A stretch of 64,000 nt of DNA, from contig OX579636.1 of assembly GCA_951230915.1 (NCBI GenBank), positions 41,605,912 through 41,669,911 of the forward strand, given 5' to 3'. Position 1 is the first letter of the stretch. Every line of letters begins with the position of its first letter. Below are positions 49,615 through 60,807 of this stretch, one piece after another. The stretch is from Antitrichia curtipendula. Lineage: Eukaryota > Streptophyta > Bryopsida > Hypnales > Leucodontaceae. A program made the position numbers and the translations under genes. The notes beneath the pieces were generated by a model. The model was not told the origin of the DNA, did no database searches, and saw only the letters and a list, made by a program, of their open reading frames with translations.

Positions 49615-50103
49615 TAAGGTAAGGGTCTGTAAAAGTGACCTGTCCATAAAAGCAACCTACATTTTACTTTCTTCAATGTACCAACGTTGGACATTTCAAG
49701 AGGGGGTTGCTTTTAGAATTCAACTTCAAAATTTTATAACTAATTTCACAAAGGTCCAAAAAATATGAAACGACTTGGATTAGCATAACATTATTCACCA
49801 ACGATGAGGGGGTCCCTTTTTCTTCCTCTCAAAACGGGAGCCCCAGCGTTGGAATAGTAAAAGATCACAATCAGAGACCAATAGCAGTGGCCAAATTTTA
49901 ACTAAAATCCCCCAGCAGGAATATAGGAGGGGATTATCCCTCCATCTGGGGGGACCATAACGAGCCAGTGAACAATGTTATGAGATGCCAATTTCATTTT
50001 TCTTCCTAGTAAAATTTAATGAAAATTATTTCAAGGAGTTTAGCTCCTCTAAAAATGCAATCAGCTCTTAAACTAAGGGTTGCTTTAACAGCCCCCTACC
50101 TTA
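49615..50103. repeat. 489-bp MITE of the TAAGGTAG family
   Basis: The left end TAAGGTAAGGGTCTGTAAAA and the inverted right end TAAGGTAGGGGGCTGTTAAA define the element. The interior shares CAATGTACCAAC and ATAACTAATTTCACAAA with the copy at 51142-51455. Confidence 0.75.
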
Positions 50104-50217
50104 GAGAATGCGTCGGTGCAGGTGCATTCTGCATGGGAGCAAGCCCTTGGGCGAGCTTGGCAGGGTGAGCTCTTGGGTGCACTCCCGTGCAAAATGCACC
50201 TGCATCGGCATGTTCTC
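50104..50217. repeat. 114-bp Tourist-like MITE with TTA target-site duplication
   Basis: TTA lies at 50101-50103 and 50218-50220. The ends GAGAATGCGTCGGTGCAGGT and, inverted, GAGAACATGCCGATGCAGGT continue through GCATT-TGCA-GGGAG for about 36 bp. A 3-bp TTA duplication and this size fit PIF/Harbinger MITEs. It has landed in the terminal TTA of the neighbouring TAAGGTAG MITE. Confidence 0.8.
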
Positions 50218-50372
50218 TTACATTAAGAGACGAGGGAATTTGATGGGAATCTTGGAATTGGTCACCCTTGCAGATTCGATGGCAGAATTAGCTAACTACA
50301 CCTCTCATTGCGGCATATTTTGCTTTCCAATTGTACCTTAGATTTGGCCAAATCAGCCATCAAAGTTCTTAA

Positions 50373-50951
50373 CCCCTAAAACCCCGCTTGTCCCCTCGGG
50401 GGACAATTTGGGTCCGGGTAGGTTCCTATTGTCTCAGTTTGAAGTGAACTTTTTTTGAGATTTTTTGAAGTTATGTAGCTTTGCAAGAGCTTTGTGGATA
50501 TATAATTTTTGTTTCAATTGGATGCCGGATGAAAAAGTTATGGCACAATGAGCAAGAAATGGAGATTGGCCGGCTGCCCAAAAAAAATTACAAAAAGTCA
50601 AAATAATTTTTTTTGAATTTTTTCCCTAAAAGATTATGTTCTTACCTATATGTGAAGCTTTGATTCATTCTATTTGAACTAGGGATGAGAAAATTATGGA
50701 CAATCTTAGTTTTTCGAGCAATTTAAGCATCTTCTTGAAAAAATATTTTTGTTCAACTTTGAATGCTAATATCTTCCAATCCGTACGGTGAAATTTGATG
50801 AAAATTTTACTACATGATCTCAGACAAGTTAAGTATAAGATCCTACGGTTAAATTCCAAAAAAACAAAAAAATTGGTTACCTTAAGTGAATACAACAGAA
50901 GTAGTAGTTTTGAGTGTTTTTTGGCAGAAAATACCCTCAAGGTTTTAGGAG
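50373..50951. mobile_element. 579-bp TTAA-flanked element
   Basis: TTAA (50369-50372, 50952-50955) flanks CCCCTAAAACC and, inverted, CTCCTAAAACC. The left part has the conserved GGGTAGGTTCCTATTGTCTC, and the interior has TGATTCATTCTATTTGAACT. It is shorter than its relatives, consistent with an internal deletion. Confidence 0.8.
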
Positions 50952-51141
50952 TTAAGAGCAGTGCCTGATGTTCCTTGAGACTTTTCCGTGGTAGAATCGC
51001 CCCCCCTCCCCTTCTCCAATAGAATTGGCCAACGATGCTCATTTTGCTATATAACTTGTCTCTACAAATGCCTAAAAACAGCGGACACTGCTCTTAACAA
51101 TGAAAGACCCACCCGGGCTTTTCAAGAATAGTAACCATTTA

Positions 51142-51455
51142 TAAGGTTTAGAGTGCTCTCAAAGTGATCACTATCACAAAGGTATGTTTTACTTTCATCA
51201 ATGTACCAACACAACGCACATTTGAAGAAGGAGGGGGTTGTTTTTGTTGACCATTGCGTTTCAACTAACAAAAATCCATAACTAATTTCACAAAAGGTCC
51301 AAAAAATCAATGAAACCAGTTGGGTTAGACTAATGCTAACTTCATTTTTCTTCCTACAAAAATTTCATAACTGAGAAATTGTTTCAAGGAGTTTAGGTGG
51401 CTTCCCTCAAATGCAATCCGTTATTAAAAGGTCGCTTTAATAGTAGACTACCTCA
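51142..51455. repeat. 314-bp MITE of the TAAGGTAG family
   Basis: The ends TAAGGTTTAGAGTGCTCTCA and, inverted, TGAGGTAGTCTACTATTAAA are diverged family termini. The interior aligns with 49615-50103. Confidence 0.6.
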
Positions 51456-51624
51456 GAGAGGTTGGAGTTTTTTTTCTCCCTAACATCAGGACACCACTGC
51501 CCACTCTTAAAAATACAATCTACCAGACATTTTGTAGAAGAATATTCTTTACTGTGGAGTGCATAAAATCATCACAAATTATTCAATTTCTTCCGTGAAG
51601 AATGACGGAATGATGGACATTAGC

Positions 51625-52015
51625 GGTAGTCACACCTTCTCCCCAGGCAGGTGGAGAATGGAGAATGACAAGCTCATGAGGATTTGGAGGAGCCAATGGG
51701 GAGCCACAATAGATGAAGAAGGTGTGACACCCCCAAAAGTTGTTTGGAGAACGAGAGTGGAGAATCGGAGACCAACATTTGACGTGGAGCGTAGGATGAA
51801 CATGAAGACGGTGTACAACGCAAGATGGAGAATATACTTAAATGAACAAGTCTTCACCACTCCCATTATTCACCTCCGGAGGTGAAGACTAGGAATGCGG
51901 AAGATATAACTAGTTAAGAATATTCTAGCATGGAGGGCCAACATGAAGCCAACCTAAAGCCGCCACATCCCCGTTCTCCATTCTCCAAGTGCGGAGTGAA
52001 GAAGGTGTGACTACC
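51625..52015. repeat. 391-bp MITE, GGTAGTCACACCTTCT termini
   Basis: GGTAGTCACACCTTCT at the left returns inverted at the right, and both arms continue into GGTGGAGAATGGAGAA-like sequence. A smaller palindrome with GTCTTCACC/GGTGAAGAC arms lies at 51847-51888. The open frame at 51559-51885 is a product of this repeat. Confidence 0.75.
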
Positions 52016-52728
52016 CCTATTGCCCACTTCTGCAAATATTTATTAAATGAACAATTGATGTTCCGTGCATGGAAAGAAAAGTGATGACGCTACTTACAGT
52101 ACCTTGAAAAATGAAATCGCTTGCTGGACATGGCGCCCCGGCCCCCGGGGCCCGGGGCCCTTGACTTACGGGTGACAGCCAATGGGAAGCTGCCAGGGAA
52201 GCTCCCTTTTGCAGTCTGTCTCGCCGCCTTGGAACGAGTCCGGACTCCGGCGGGAGTGTGCTGACGGATGCAGTGTGGACTTTGGAGTTCGAGAGTCCCT
52301 TCCGTCATGCGGAATAGTGCCGTCACTTCCTTCCGACAATTAGTCAATTACTGGACCGTGGAGGGAAAAAAACAGACCTACCGGTTCTGGTAGTTCAGGG
52401 TTGAAAAAGGACCCATGTGCTCGGAGGTTTGACATGCTTTGTTTTTGTTCACTCTTCCTCATTTAGTCAGTGGAGATGGATTGGGAAGGACTCCAAGACT
52501 TTCATTAACCCGTAAATACCGTGGAGGACATTTTTCAGCCTATCAACGACGAAGAATTTTTCCATGTAGGACAAAAGTGCAACTATTCATCCTCCAAATT
52601 TTTGTTTGAAAAGGAAAGGTCTTCTACAATAGCTTGACTTCTAATGAGTGTTTTTGCAAATTTTTTAAGTTCACAATTCACACGGTACCAAAACAAATGA
52701 TTTCCACGGTGACCGGCTTGTCATTTAA

Positions 52729-53193
52729 CCCTTAAAGAACATATCAAGCCCGAGGGGCATGTTGTCCAGAGAATAACGGGAATTACGGGAGCTTGAATCA
52801 ACGGCTCTTTTTGAAAATTGTCTCATTTTCCCGCTCGTCACGTGAGGCATGGAACTAGGTTTTGGTTCATTCGAATCGTGATCACTACACTGAGTGCAAT
52901 CTTCATCGGCTTGTGTGGAGGAGGAGGCGCTTCTTTTCCAACGTTGCCCGAGGGAGAGTGTTTGTCGTAGTTTTTTAGAGCTCTATTCACAGAGTGGTTC
53001 CACGCAGAGTTTTCCATCAAAGAAAAAGGTTTAAAGCTAATTTGGGCCAACTAGGAAGCAATGTCGAAAGCTAGTTGTTCGTCTTCATTCCCCGCCCAGT
53101 TCCACAATTTGTTAGAACCTCGTTGCCCACTCCAATATTATTGTACAAGATTCCTTGGGCTGCCCGATGAGGACCCAAAATGTCCTTTAAGGG
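52729..53193. mobile_element. 465-bp TTAA-flanked element, CCCTTAAAG(A/G)ACAT termini
   Basis: TTAA at 52725-52728 and 53194-53197 flank CCCTTAAAGAACAT and, inverted, CCCTTAAAGGACAT (one mismatch). The interior differs from the 1-kb family and shows no clear gene. TTAACCCTT is close to the ends of animal piggyBac elements. Confidence 0.75.
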
Positions 53194-55716
53194 TTAAGGG
53201 GTTAACATGAGAAGAGGACCAGGTTGGGTCATTGTGGAAATCATTTCATTTGCTTATAAAAAGAACATCAAGAACACAAATTAGAGGTCAAATTGTTGTG
53301 CAAGAATTTCTCTTTTCACACAAAATTCTGAGAATGAACATCTGCAGTTCTACTTTACATAGAAGCCGATTTTCTATCATCCATTTTGTTTGCGGCATCC
53401 TTCTTGGGTTAACCCTTGGAGGATGGAACCTAGGGCCATGGAGTCAAATTTGATAGTCTTTCACTCTGTATCTTCCATTTCTTCATTGTTTATAAGTGAT
53501 ATTTTTTGGTTTTATTTTTTAGGGATGAAATCACATGTCTTGTATTTGTCCTAAAATTTAAAAAAAAAAAGATTTGGTGAAGATTTTGAATTACCATGAA
53601 TTTTTGAAGAAAAAATGAAGAAATTTCATATCAAGTATAAGTTACAATATGTTCAAAAAATACAAAAACTTCATAATAGAAGTTAGTTTTGCTTTTGAGC
53701 AAAACTAATTATTTTTAGAGTCAAAATGAAGTTTTAAGGAAAAAAAGTTAAAAATATTAAATACACTAGATAGTGTCCTATTTTTTTGATAAACTGTCAT
53801 GTATAAAATTTAAAAAAAAAACACTAAATTATCTTAAATTTAACACAATGATGTGTCTGTAGCATAAATAAAGTTGGACACAAAAAGTTGGACAAAATTT
53901 CATCCATTCCTTAATATGCACAAAGGTTGTTTTGACTTTCTAAAGGAAAGAAAATATCCTCAACATCCTTCTACAATTAATTTTAGGAAAATGTGGCCCC
54001 TAATTTTACAACAATCAAGCAAAAATTATCAAATTCCTATATGATTACAATAGTTTATTCTATGTTTTTCCTTTGAAAGTAATTCATTGATGGGACACTT
54101 TTAGTCTTTAGCCCTAGAAAGATGCTAAGGATGTTTTTAATCCTTTGAATGTTTAAATAGGCTTTGTGTATATTGAAAATTTGGATGGTTTTCATTCAAT
54201 TTTTTTCGCAACTTTTTTGATGTTATATCTACATAATTAACTTAAGTTTGAGACATTTTAGTTGTTTTTTGATTTTGTGGAGTAGTTTATCAAAGAAATG
54301 ATACACTATCCAATGTATTTCAATACTTTTAGTTTTTTTCCCTTATAACTTGATTTTGAGATTCAAAACAACTTCTTTTGTATTTGAACAAAATCTACAA
54401 AACGAAACTTCTAAAGTGCAATTTCTACACAATTTGGAAATTTATTAAAAATTCCTAAGAATAAGTATTTCAACAAAGTTTGAAGTTGAAGATTTATAAC
54501 CAACTTTCTTAATATAAAGTGACATAAAATGTTCTTTATATCACAATATTCTACACTATAATATACTCCTATCCTGAAAATTTTAGATTTTTAGAGCATT
54601 ATTTGTATTTAATATAAATTTATTTTATTTTTTCTTCAAAGATTCATGATAATTTGAAAATTTTCACAAAAAGTTCTGAAAATTTTATGACAAAAAATAG
54701 AAATGTGCTTTCATTTCTGAAAAATAAAACCAAAATGATTTACTCATAAATAATACAGAGTAGCAAAGAAATGAGAGATACATAATAAGGAACTTTCAAA
54801 TTTGACTACTGTTACGTATGGTCATACAAATTCAAGCAATTCCAAAGTCAATAATACAAAGACCAAAAAATGTCATGTCCATTAACACCTAAGGTAAACC
54901 AGCCTATGACAAGCCAACTGTCTAATGCAGACATCTACATAACCCCCCCATTATAGTCCATTTCAGATTTTTGCTTCTACAATTTAATTAGGTTGGTTAG
55001 TGTCCCACATTAGTGCATTAGGTGATTGTGATAGAATTTAGTAATGACTGTCATAGGACACTTACACATTGTGAGTGTAAACTCATCATAAAGAGTTTTT
55101 TTTTTATTCCTTTGTGTGATGGCCACATTAAAAATTCTTGTGGTTGTGTTAGGAAATCTGAAGACTGCATTAGGTGGTAAGATGACCATCATGAAGACAT
55201 ATTTTATTGATTTCAGATAGTCTACATACTGTTTTGGAAAAATACTTAAAAAATTCATAACAAATTCCTACTTTGTCCAAAAACTAAAATTTTAACTGCT
55301 TCTTTCATTTCTCAAAGTTGTCTCTGCTAGAAAAAAAATCTGATTTTATTTTGCTAATGGCAACATACCAAATCAGTCATTCTGCCTGTCATAGGCTGGT
55401 TTACCTTAAATGTTCAAAGTTTTTTTCATCATTCCTGATTTGAGAAAAATCATCATAAAGTACTATTTGGAAGAATATTTTGGAATTCATGTACAAATAA
55501 AAGTTGTAGATGTTGAGTTTTAGATTTAATCTGTATAGTTAGATTCACCAATGCTATTACCAATATTTTTTTATAAATTTTCAAAGGAAAAATTTGAAAT
55601 TCCTTTAAAATTTGATTATAAGCAACATATTATCATTTTTTGAATACAATTTGTTGGATGAATTTGAAATGAGGTTCTCTTCACATGGTGATTTTTGAAA
55701 TTTTTGTGTTTTTTAA

Positions 55717-56643
55717 CCCCTAAAGTTCCATTGGCCCTACAAGGGCCAAAATGCAATCTCGGATAGGCTCATACAATCTCAATATTCATCATGATTTTTT
55801 TAAACTTATTGTGAAGCTAGAAAAATATATAAGCTTCATGAAAAATATAAATTTCATTTCAATTGGTGCATGGTTACAAAAGTTATGGCACAATTAGCCA
55901 TAAACGGAGGTCATCAAGCAACATTAAAAAAATCACAAAAAATCAAAATTAAAATTTAACATATTTTTTTTCCTGAAATATTAGATTTTTGTCTATATGC
56001 AAGACTTTGATTCATTCTATTTGGACTAGTAATGAGAAAGTTGTGGACAATCTTGTTTTGGGGGCAATCTAAGCACCTTTTTCAAAAAATAATTTATAGA
56101 ATTCATCTTTGAATGCAATTTTCAGATTTTTTCAATAAAAATTGTTTGATAGGGTTTAAATATGCTTGCTAGAACAATCCCACCATTGGAATTATTGTGT
56201 TTTAGTTCCATCTTAGAGGTATTAACAATTTAGTTTGTCTTTCAATCTTAGATTTACTTCTACTTAATAATTTTTTAAAGAATGAAAATCAAGTGTGTGT
56301 TTTTTGAATTTTTTTTCTAGACTTTCAACTTAATTCTTCAACATAATTAGTTTTAAATTCAAAGTGTGTAGTGCAAAAAGATTCCACAAATGGCGGTCAA
56401 AGTCATATGAAATTGCACACCAAAATTCAAAAAATATATTTTTCCAACTTTAGATGCTAATATCTTTCAATATGTATGGTCAGACTTTATGAATTTTTAC
56501 CACATGATCTAAGACAAGTCAAGTATAAGATTCTACGATTAGATTTTTTTTTAATTATTTTTGTTTGTTCTCTTGGACAAATGCATCAGAAATGACAGTT
56601 TCGACTATTTTTTGATAGAAAAATGACCTTGGAACTTTAGGGG
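55717..56643. mobile_element. 927-bp TTAA-flanked element, CCCCTAAAGTTCCA termini
   Basis: TTAA at 55713-55716 and 56644-56647 flank perfect 14-bp inverted ends CCCCTAAAGTTCCA. The interior contains TGATTCATTCTATTTGGACT and GGATAGGCTCATACAATCTC, shared with other copies. No coding capacity. Confidence 0.85.
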
Positions 56644-57931
56644 TTAAATCTATGACGTCATTTTTACAAATCTAGTTTGAACTAGAGTCAATGCAATTTG
56701 AGCTTTGTCAACTACTTGAAATATTTCCACATTTGTAATTTTAGAAAAATATGTACTCTAGTAACACCAAATTCAACCAATAAATAAGACAACAACTTGA
56801 TACAATATCTCCATAAATTAGAATGACTTTCATCTAAGTAGTAATGAGAATAAAACTTAAACTTTAATCTATTAGTCGTCCATAAATTAGATGTTGGAGC
56901 ACTTTAGGGTAAAACCCTAAAGGCCTAAGGCCATTTTCTTGTGAAACCCAATCAAAATTGCCTCTACTATTGCATTCTTCAAAATTTTCAACAAAATGTT
57001 TTTTTTGAAAATATAACCGTAGAATCTTGTCGTAGACTTGTAGAAGAAGTGGTAAAATTGTTGTGACATTTGACCATAGGGATTAAAAGATATAAACATT
57101 TGTAGGGAAAGTTGTTTTTTTTTGTTTTTTTTTCCATTGTGTCCGACAATGTGAGATGCCTTTGACCATTGCTTGTGGCGACCTTATTCACTATGGATTT
57201 TGAATTTGAAATCTATCATACTCAACATGATGTTATTCATGTCTTCAAAAAATTTCAAGCCAAAAAAAAATGTGGAGCACATCCAACAAAATCTTGCAAT
57301 GCAATAATGTCCAAAAATTCACAAAGCACAACATAATTTTTTGAGCACATTTGCCACTACATAAATTTAAAACTTGGAATCCAAATAGTAGGTTGAAAGA
57401 TATGCTAATGCTTTACAATGTCACAAAAAAATGTGTAAAAAACAAATCTTCTATATCCTATGGAATTTAGAAGGACTATGGGAATAATATATAGGCTAAG
57501 GCTTTTGGCAAGCTTTGGAAAATGGGTTTACCTCCGTCCCTGGTCTAATCCCAATCTCTTCCTTCACGTGGGAACTCTAAGCTTCACCTCCTTCATCCAC
57601 CTTCCTCCATGGCATCCAATAAAAGCTGGAAGCTCAAAGAAGGGGCACCAAGTGAGGTATGCAATGTGAGGTAATTTAGTTGCTTGAAATTTAAAGTTTA
57701 AAATTTTGAAATTTAAATCCATTGAAACACCTTGCATAGGTTTAGAAGTAGTGTTCACTTGTTTTGAGTTACAAGCAAGAAGAAAAACTCTTATATACAT
57801 ATGAGGTGGTAGGACGTAGAACAATCTCATTAGAATTAGTAGGAGTTCAACCACTCACAATTAAGTAAGAATTTTGTTTGAAGTAGAATTTTAGACCTCA
57901 TTTAGACATAGTAGTATAAATTTTTCCAAAA

Positions 57932-58177
57932 AACTTTGAAGCAAGAAAAGTTGGAAACCAGAATAACTTTCATCTCCAAAACTCTATTTGAGATTTTGAA
58001 CCTCCAATCAAAAGTTATGGACAAATTTATGAGAAGGGTTGGAAGAATTTTTTTTTGACATTTTTAAACATCCTCTATAAAATTTGTCCATAACTTTTGA
58101 TTGGAGGATCAAAATCTCAAACGGATTTTTGGAGATGAAATTTATCTTGATTTTTCAACTTCTCCTACTTTAAAGTT
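57932..58177. repeat. 246-bp foldback element, arms about 99 bp
   Basis: 57932-58030 is an approximate inverted complement of 58079-58177. The core CTCCAATCAAAAGTTATGGA is exact in both arms. A T-rich centre of about 48 bp separates them. It could fold into a long hairpin RNA if transcribed. Confidence 0.8.
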
Positions 58178-58199
58178 CTAAAAAAAAGATTACTCTATT

Positions 58200-58330
58200 T
58201 AGGGTTTTTTTTTTTGACCCGTGTCCCCCCTACTGGCTTCACTGTAGAGGCCAGTTTTGGGAGGACAAAGCCAAAGTGGTCAGATTTCTGACAGTCTGGC
58301 AAATTTTGCCAAAAAAAAAAGACCTGATTT
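58200..58330. repeat. Diverged second copy of the 40454 MITE
   Basis: Words TGGCTTCACT, GAGGCCAGTTTTGGGAGG, GACAAAGCC and CAGTCTGGCAAA follow the order seen at 40454-40588. The ends have degenerated into T and A runs. Confidence 0.55.
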
Positions 58331-58779
58331 TATTATGCTAAATTAGGCTTAAACTTCTACTTCAAACACAATTTCTAAGTTTTGACAATGAGTGCTCAAG
58401 CTTTCATCTTTAAATTATCCCATACCTTTTGAGGATTCATGATGGACTATAGATGTGATTATAAAAACAACTCTCTGCCAAAGCTTTACACCAAATTCTA
58501 ATGAAGCAATTACTAAATTTTGCCAAATAAATTTTTCTTGATTGAAAATTGTCAAATGACATTGATATTTCTCATTTATTTGTATATTTACTCCTTGAAT
58601 CCTAGAATTTTTGCCATAAGACCATGGCATGAAATCCCAGGGCTTTAACACGTGAGGAGGTTGGCCAATGGTCCTAGCCCTTCACCCATTGCCCACTCCA
58701 ATCTTCATAGTATAGCCTACGCATTTCCCCCTAGCCTTGATTAACGAAATTTTGGCAGCCTAACATGTTCCTCAAGTTG

Positions 58780-58967
58780 AAATTTGCCTAAAAAGGCCTA
58801 TAAATTTTTCACCCAATATCAAATTGAAATAAATATTATATATCCACAAAGCACTTGAAGAACTACACATCCACAAAAAGTTTCAAAAGTTTCAAATAAA
58901 ATTTTAGCTCATAGGAACCTACCCGAATTCCAAATTGTCTCTTGAAGGGACAATGGGCGTTTAGGGG
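58780..58967. mobile_element. Right-end fragment of a TTAA-family element
   Basis: GCGTTTAGGGG precedes TTAA at 58968-58971. Upstream, AGGAACCTACCCGAATTCCA and TATATCCACAAAGC are inverted forms of the family's left part. The same TTAA serves as the left flank of the next element. Confidence 0.6.
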
Positions 58968-59238
58968 TTAACTCCTAAAGGACCTAAAGTGTCTCTTCAA
59001 CGTACGTAAGAAATCTTAGGTAGGTTCCTACAAAGTAATTTTTGCTCAGATGTTCATGAAATTTGGACGCAACAAAATGTATAAATACATACCTTCGTAA
59101 AAACTAATTTTTTTTTCCGATTAGGTGCCTGAATCTAAAGTTATGCTGCCCTAAACTTTTTGGGCAGCTTGGGGAATTTGGAAATTTTTGGAGAATCTTT
59201 TGCAAAAAAGCTCATCAACTTTTGAAATTTGGCTTATA

Positions 59239-60807
59239 CAGTGACCGACAAAACTAAGTACTTTGTGGATGAAGCCAACTTCGGCAAGCAATCTGTGGCA
59301 ATTGAAATCACAAATCATCAAAGTGATTGAGCAAAGTGTGCATATAAGTAGTCTTCTTCATATGTGTGAAAATAAAATTTCAAAAGATAATAAGGTTTCT
59401 AAAATAGAAATTTTGAAGCAGCTGGGATTAGAGTACTCATTTTTGTTCATAGCCGCCACCCAAACTTTGTTTTTCATTTGCACTCCGTTTTGTGCACATT
59501 TTCATCAAATCTTTTATACATTGTGAAGCTCTACATTTGTAGATTGTGTAGAAGTAAGGATTTTTATAGTTCTTTTTGTAATGCCTTAGTCATCTCAGTT
59601 GCAAAAGCTCCAAGTGCTGGAGCAACTCTGAAATGTGATTCAACACGAAAAGTTGCATTCGCAGCTAGCATGAGTCAATCTTGGATAATTCATCTAAGAA
59701 AGGAGATTGTCGGGGAGCTCAAGCAGCAGAGAGGAGGGCGCCTAAGACACCTTATTGTGAGAGAGAAGTGGCATTGTGTGCCCTTGCTCATGGAAGGTTG
59801 TCTTCAAGTTGCATCAAAGACAATAGTAGCAATTCAAAGAGAATCAAGTGAAAATGTGTCTGACTCAATTGTGAGGCGTGCTTTGAGATGGGAGGATTTG
59901 GTTGCACATATGCAACAGAGGAAGCCCCTTTTGGTACGAAAACATGTTTTGGCAAGGTTGAGGTTTGCTCACAGGTATGCAAATTGGACCATTCATGATT
60001 GGAAACACATTATCTTCAGTGATGAGACAAAGATAAACATGTTTTATTCTGATGGGAGGTCATGGTGTTGTATTACAGATGGACAACGTGTCCAACAAGT
60101 GGTCCAACGTGGTGGTGGATGTGTCATGATTTAGGATTGTATGACAATTTTTGGACCTGGAGTTGGGTACATAATTGAAGGTATAATGGATCGGTATATA
60201 TACTAATTTATTTTGAAAAACTTCTTGTGGTGTACAATCTAGCATTATAATATGGTTCCAAGCAATGTGGTGTTTCAGTAGGATAATGATCCAAAACACA
60301 CAAGTAAGATGGTACAAAATTGGCTTAAATCATAACCATTTCAACTTCTCCAATGGCCTGCTCAATCACAGATTTGAATCCCATGGAGCATTTTGGGGCT
60401 CTTCTAAAACGATGTTTGAATGAGTTTTCTACACCTCTAAGAGGAATTGAAGAGTTGTGAGAGCATGTGTGCAATGTTTCTTCTAATTTAAATGTGGAGG
60501 ATTGCATGACACTGTATTAGAGCATGCCACGAAGAATTGTTGTTGTATTGGATGCCACAAGCTATTAGACATATTATTGAAGTTCAAAGAAGTAGATTGA
60601 ACAATACTGAATACTTGCATATGTTTGTTGATTGTAGTTATAAAAAAAATTCTAGTTTTCAATCTAATGTATAGTTCTTTATACATGTACATGACTCTAT
60701 TTACTTTTGAATTCAGTTTTCAACTTTGAAAGAGAATCTCTACATTGTGTACAATGGCCTACCAAAGTTGTCTTTTTCAACAAAGTACTCAATTTTGTCA
60801 GTTAGTG
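59239..60807 (+). mobile_element. 1569-bp Tc1-type (DD34E) transposon, decayed
   Basis: TA at 59237-59238 and 60808-60809 flank inverted ends of 27 bp (22 matches; inner AGTACTTTG identical). The coding strand shows a Tc1-type transposase: a helix-turn-helix region (near 59620-59700), KHIIFSDETK with the first catalytic D, NDPKHTSKMVQNWL (preceded by the second D), and NPMEHF with the E. Counting between the second D and the E gives 34 residues. Length, ends and target site all fit a full-length Tc1 element. Confidence 0.9.
59550..60620 (+). pseudogene. Tc1-type transposase pseudogene
   Basis: The longest intact part is the frame 59478-60134. Its first 20 or so codons are probably not original. 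It holds the DNA-binding half and the first catalytic Asp (IIFSDETK), and ends at a TAG just after CVMI. Downstream, stops and at least one small deletion near 60370 break the remaining catalytic part, although the NDPKHTS and NPMEHF signatures remain legible in two frames. No active enzyme can be made. Confidence 0.85.

Noticed and set aside
51559..51885. 108-codon plus-strand open frame
   Set aside because: It lies almost wholly inside a MITE with terminal inverted repeats, and no protein family is recognisable.
52505..52735. A separate TTAA element suggested by TTAACCCGTAAATACC
   Set aside because: TTAA lies at both sides, but the two ends are not inverted complements; it is only a dispersed repeat also present at 29487-29705.
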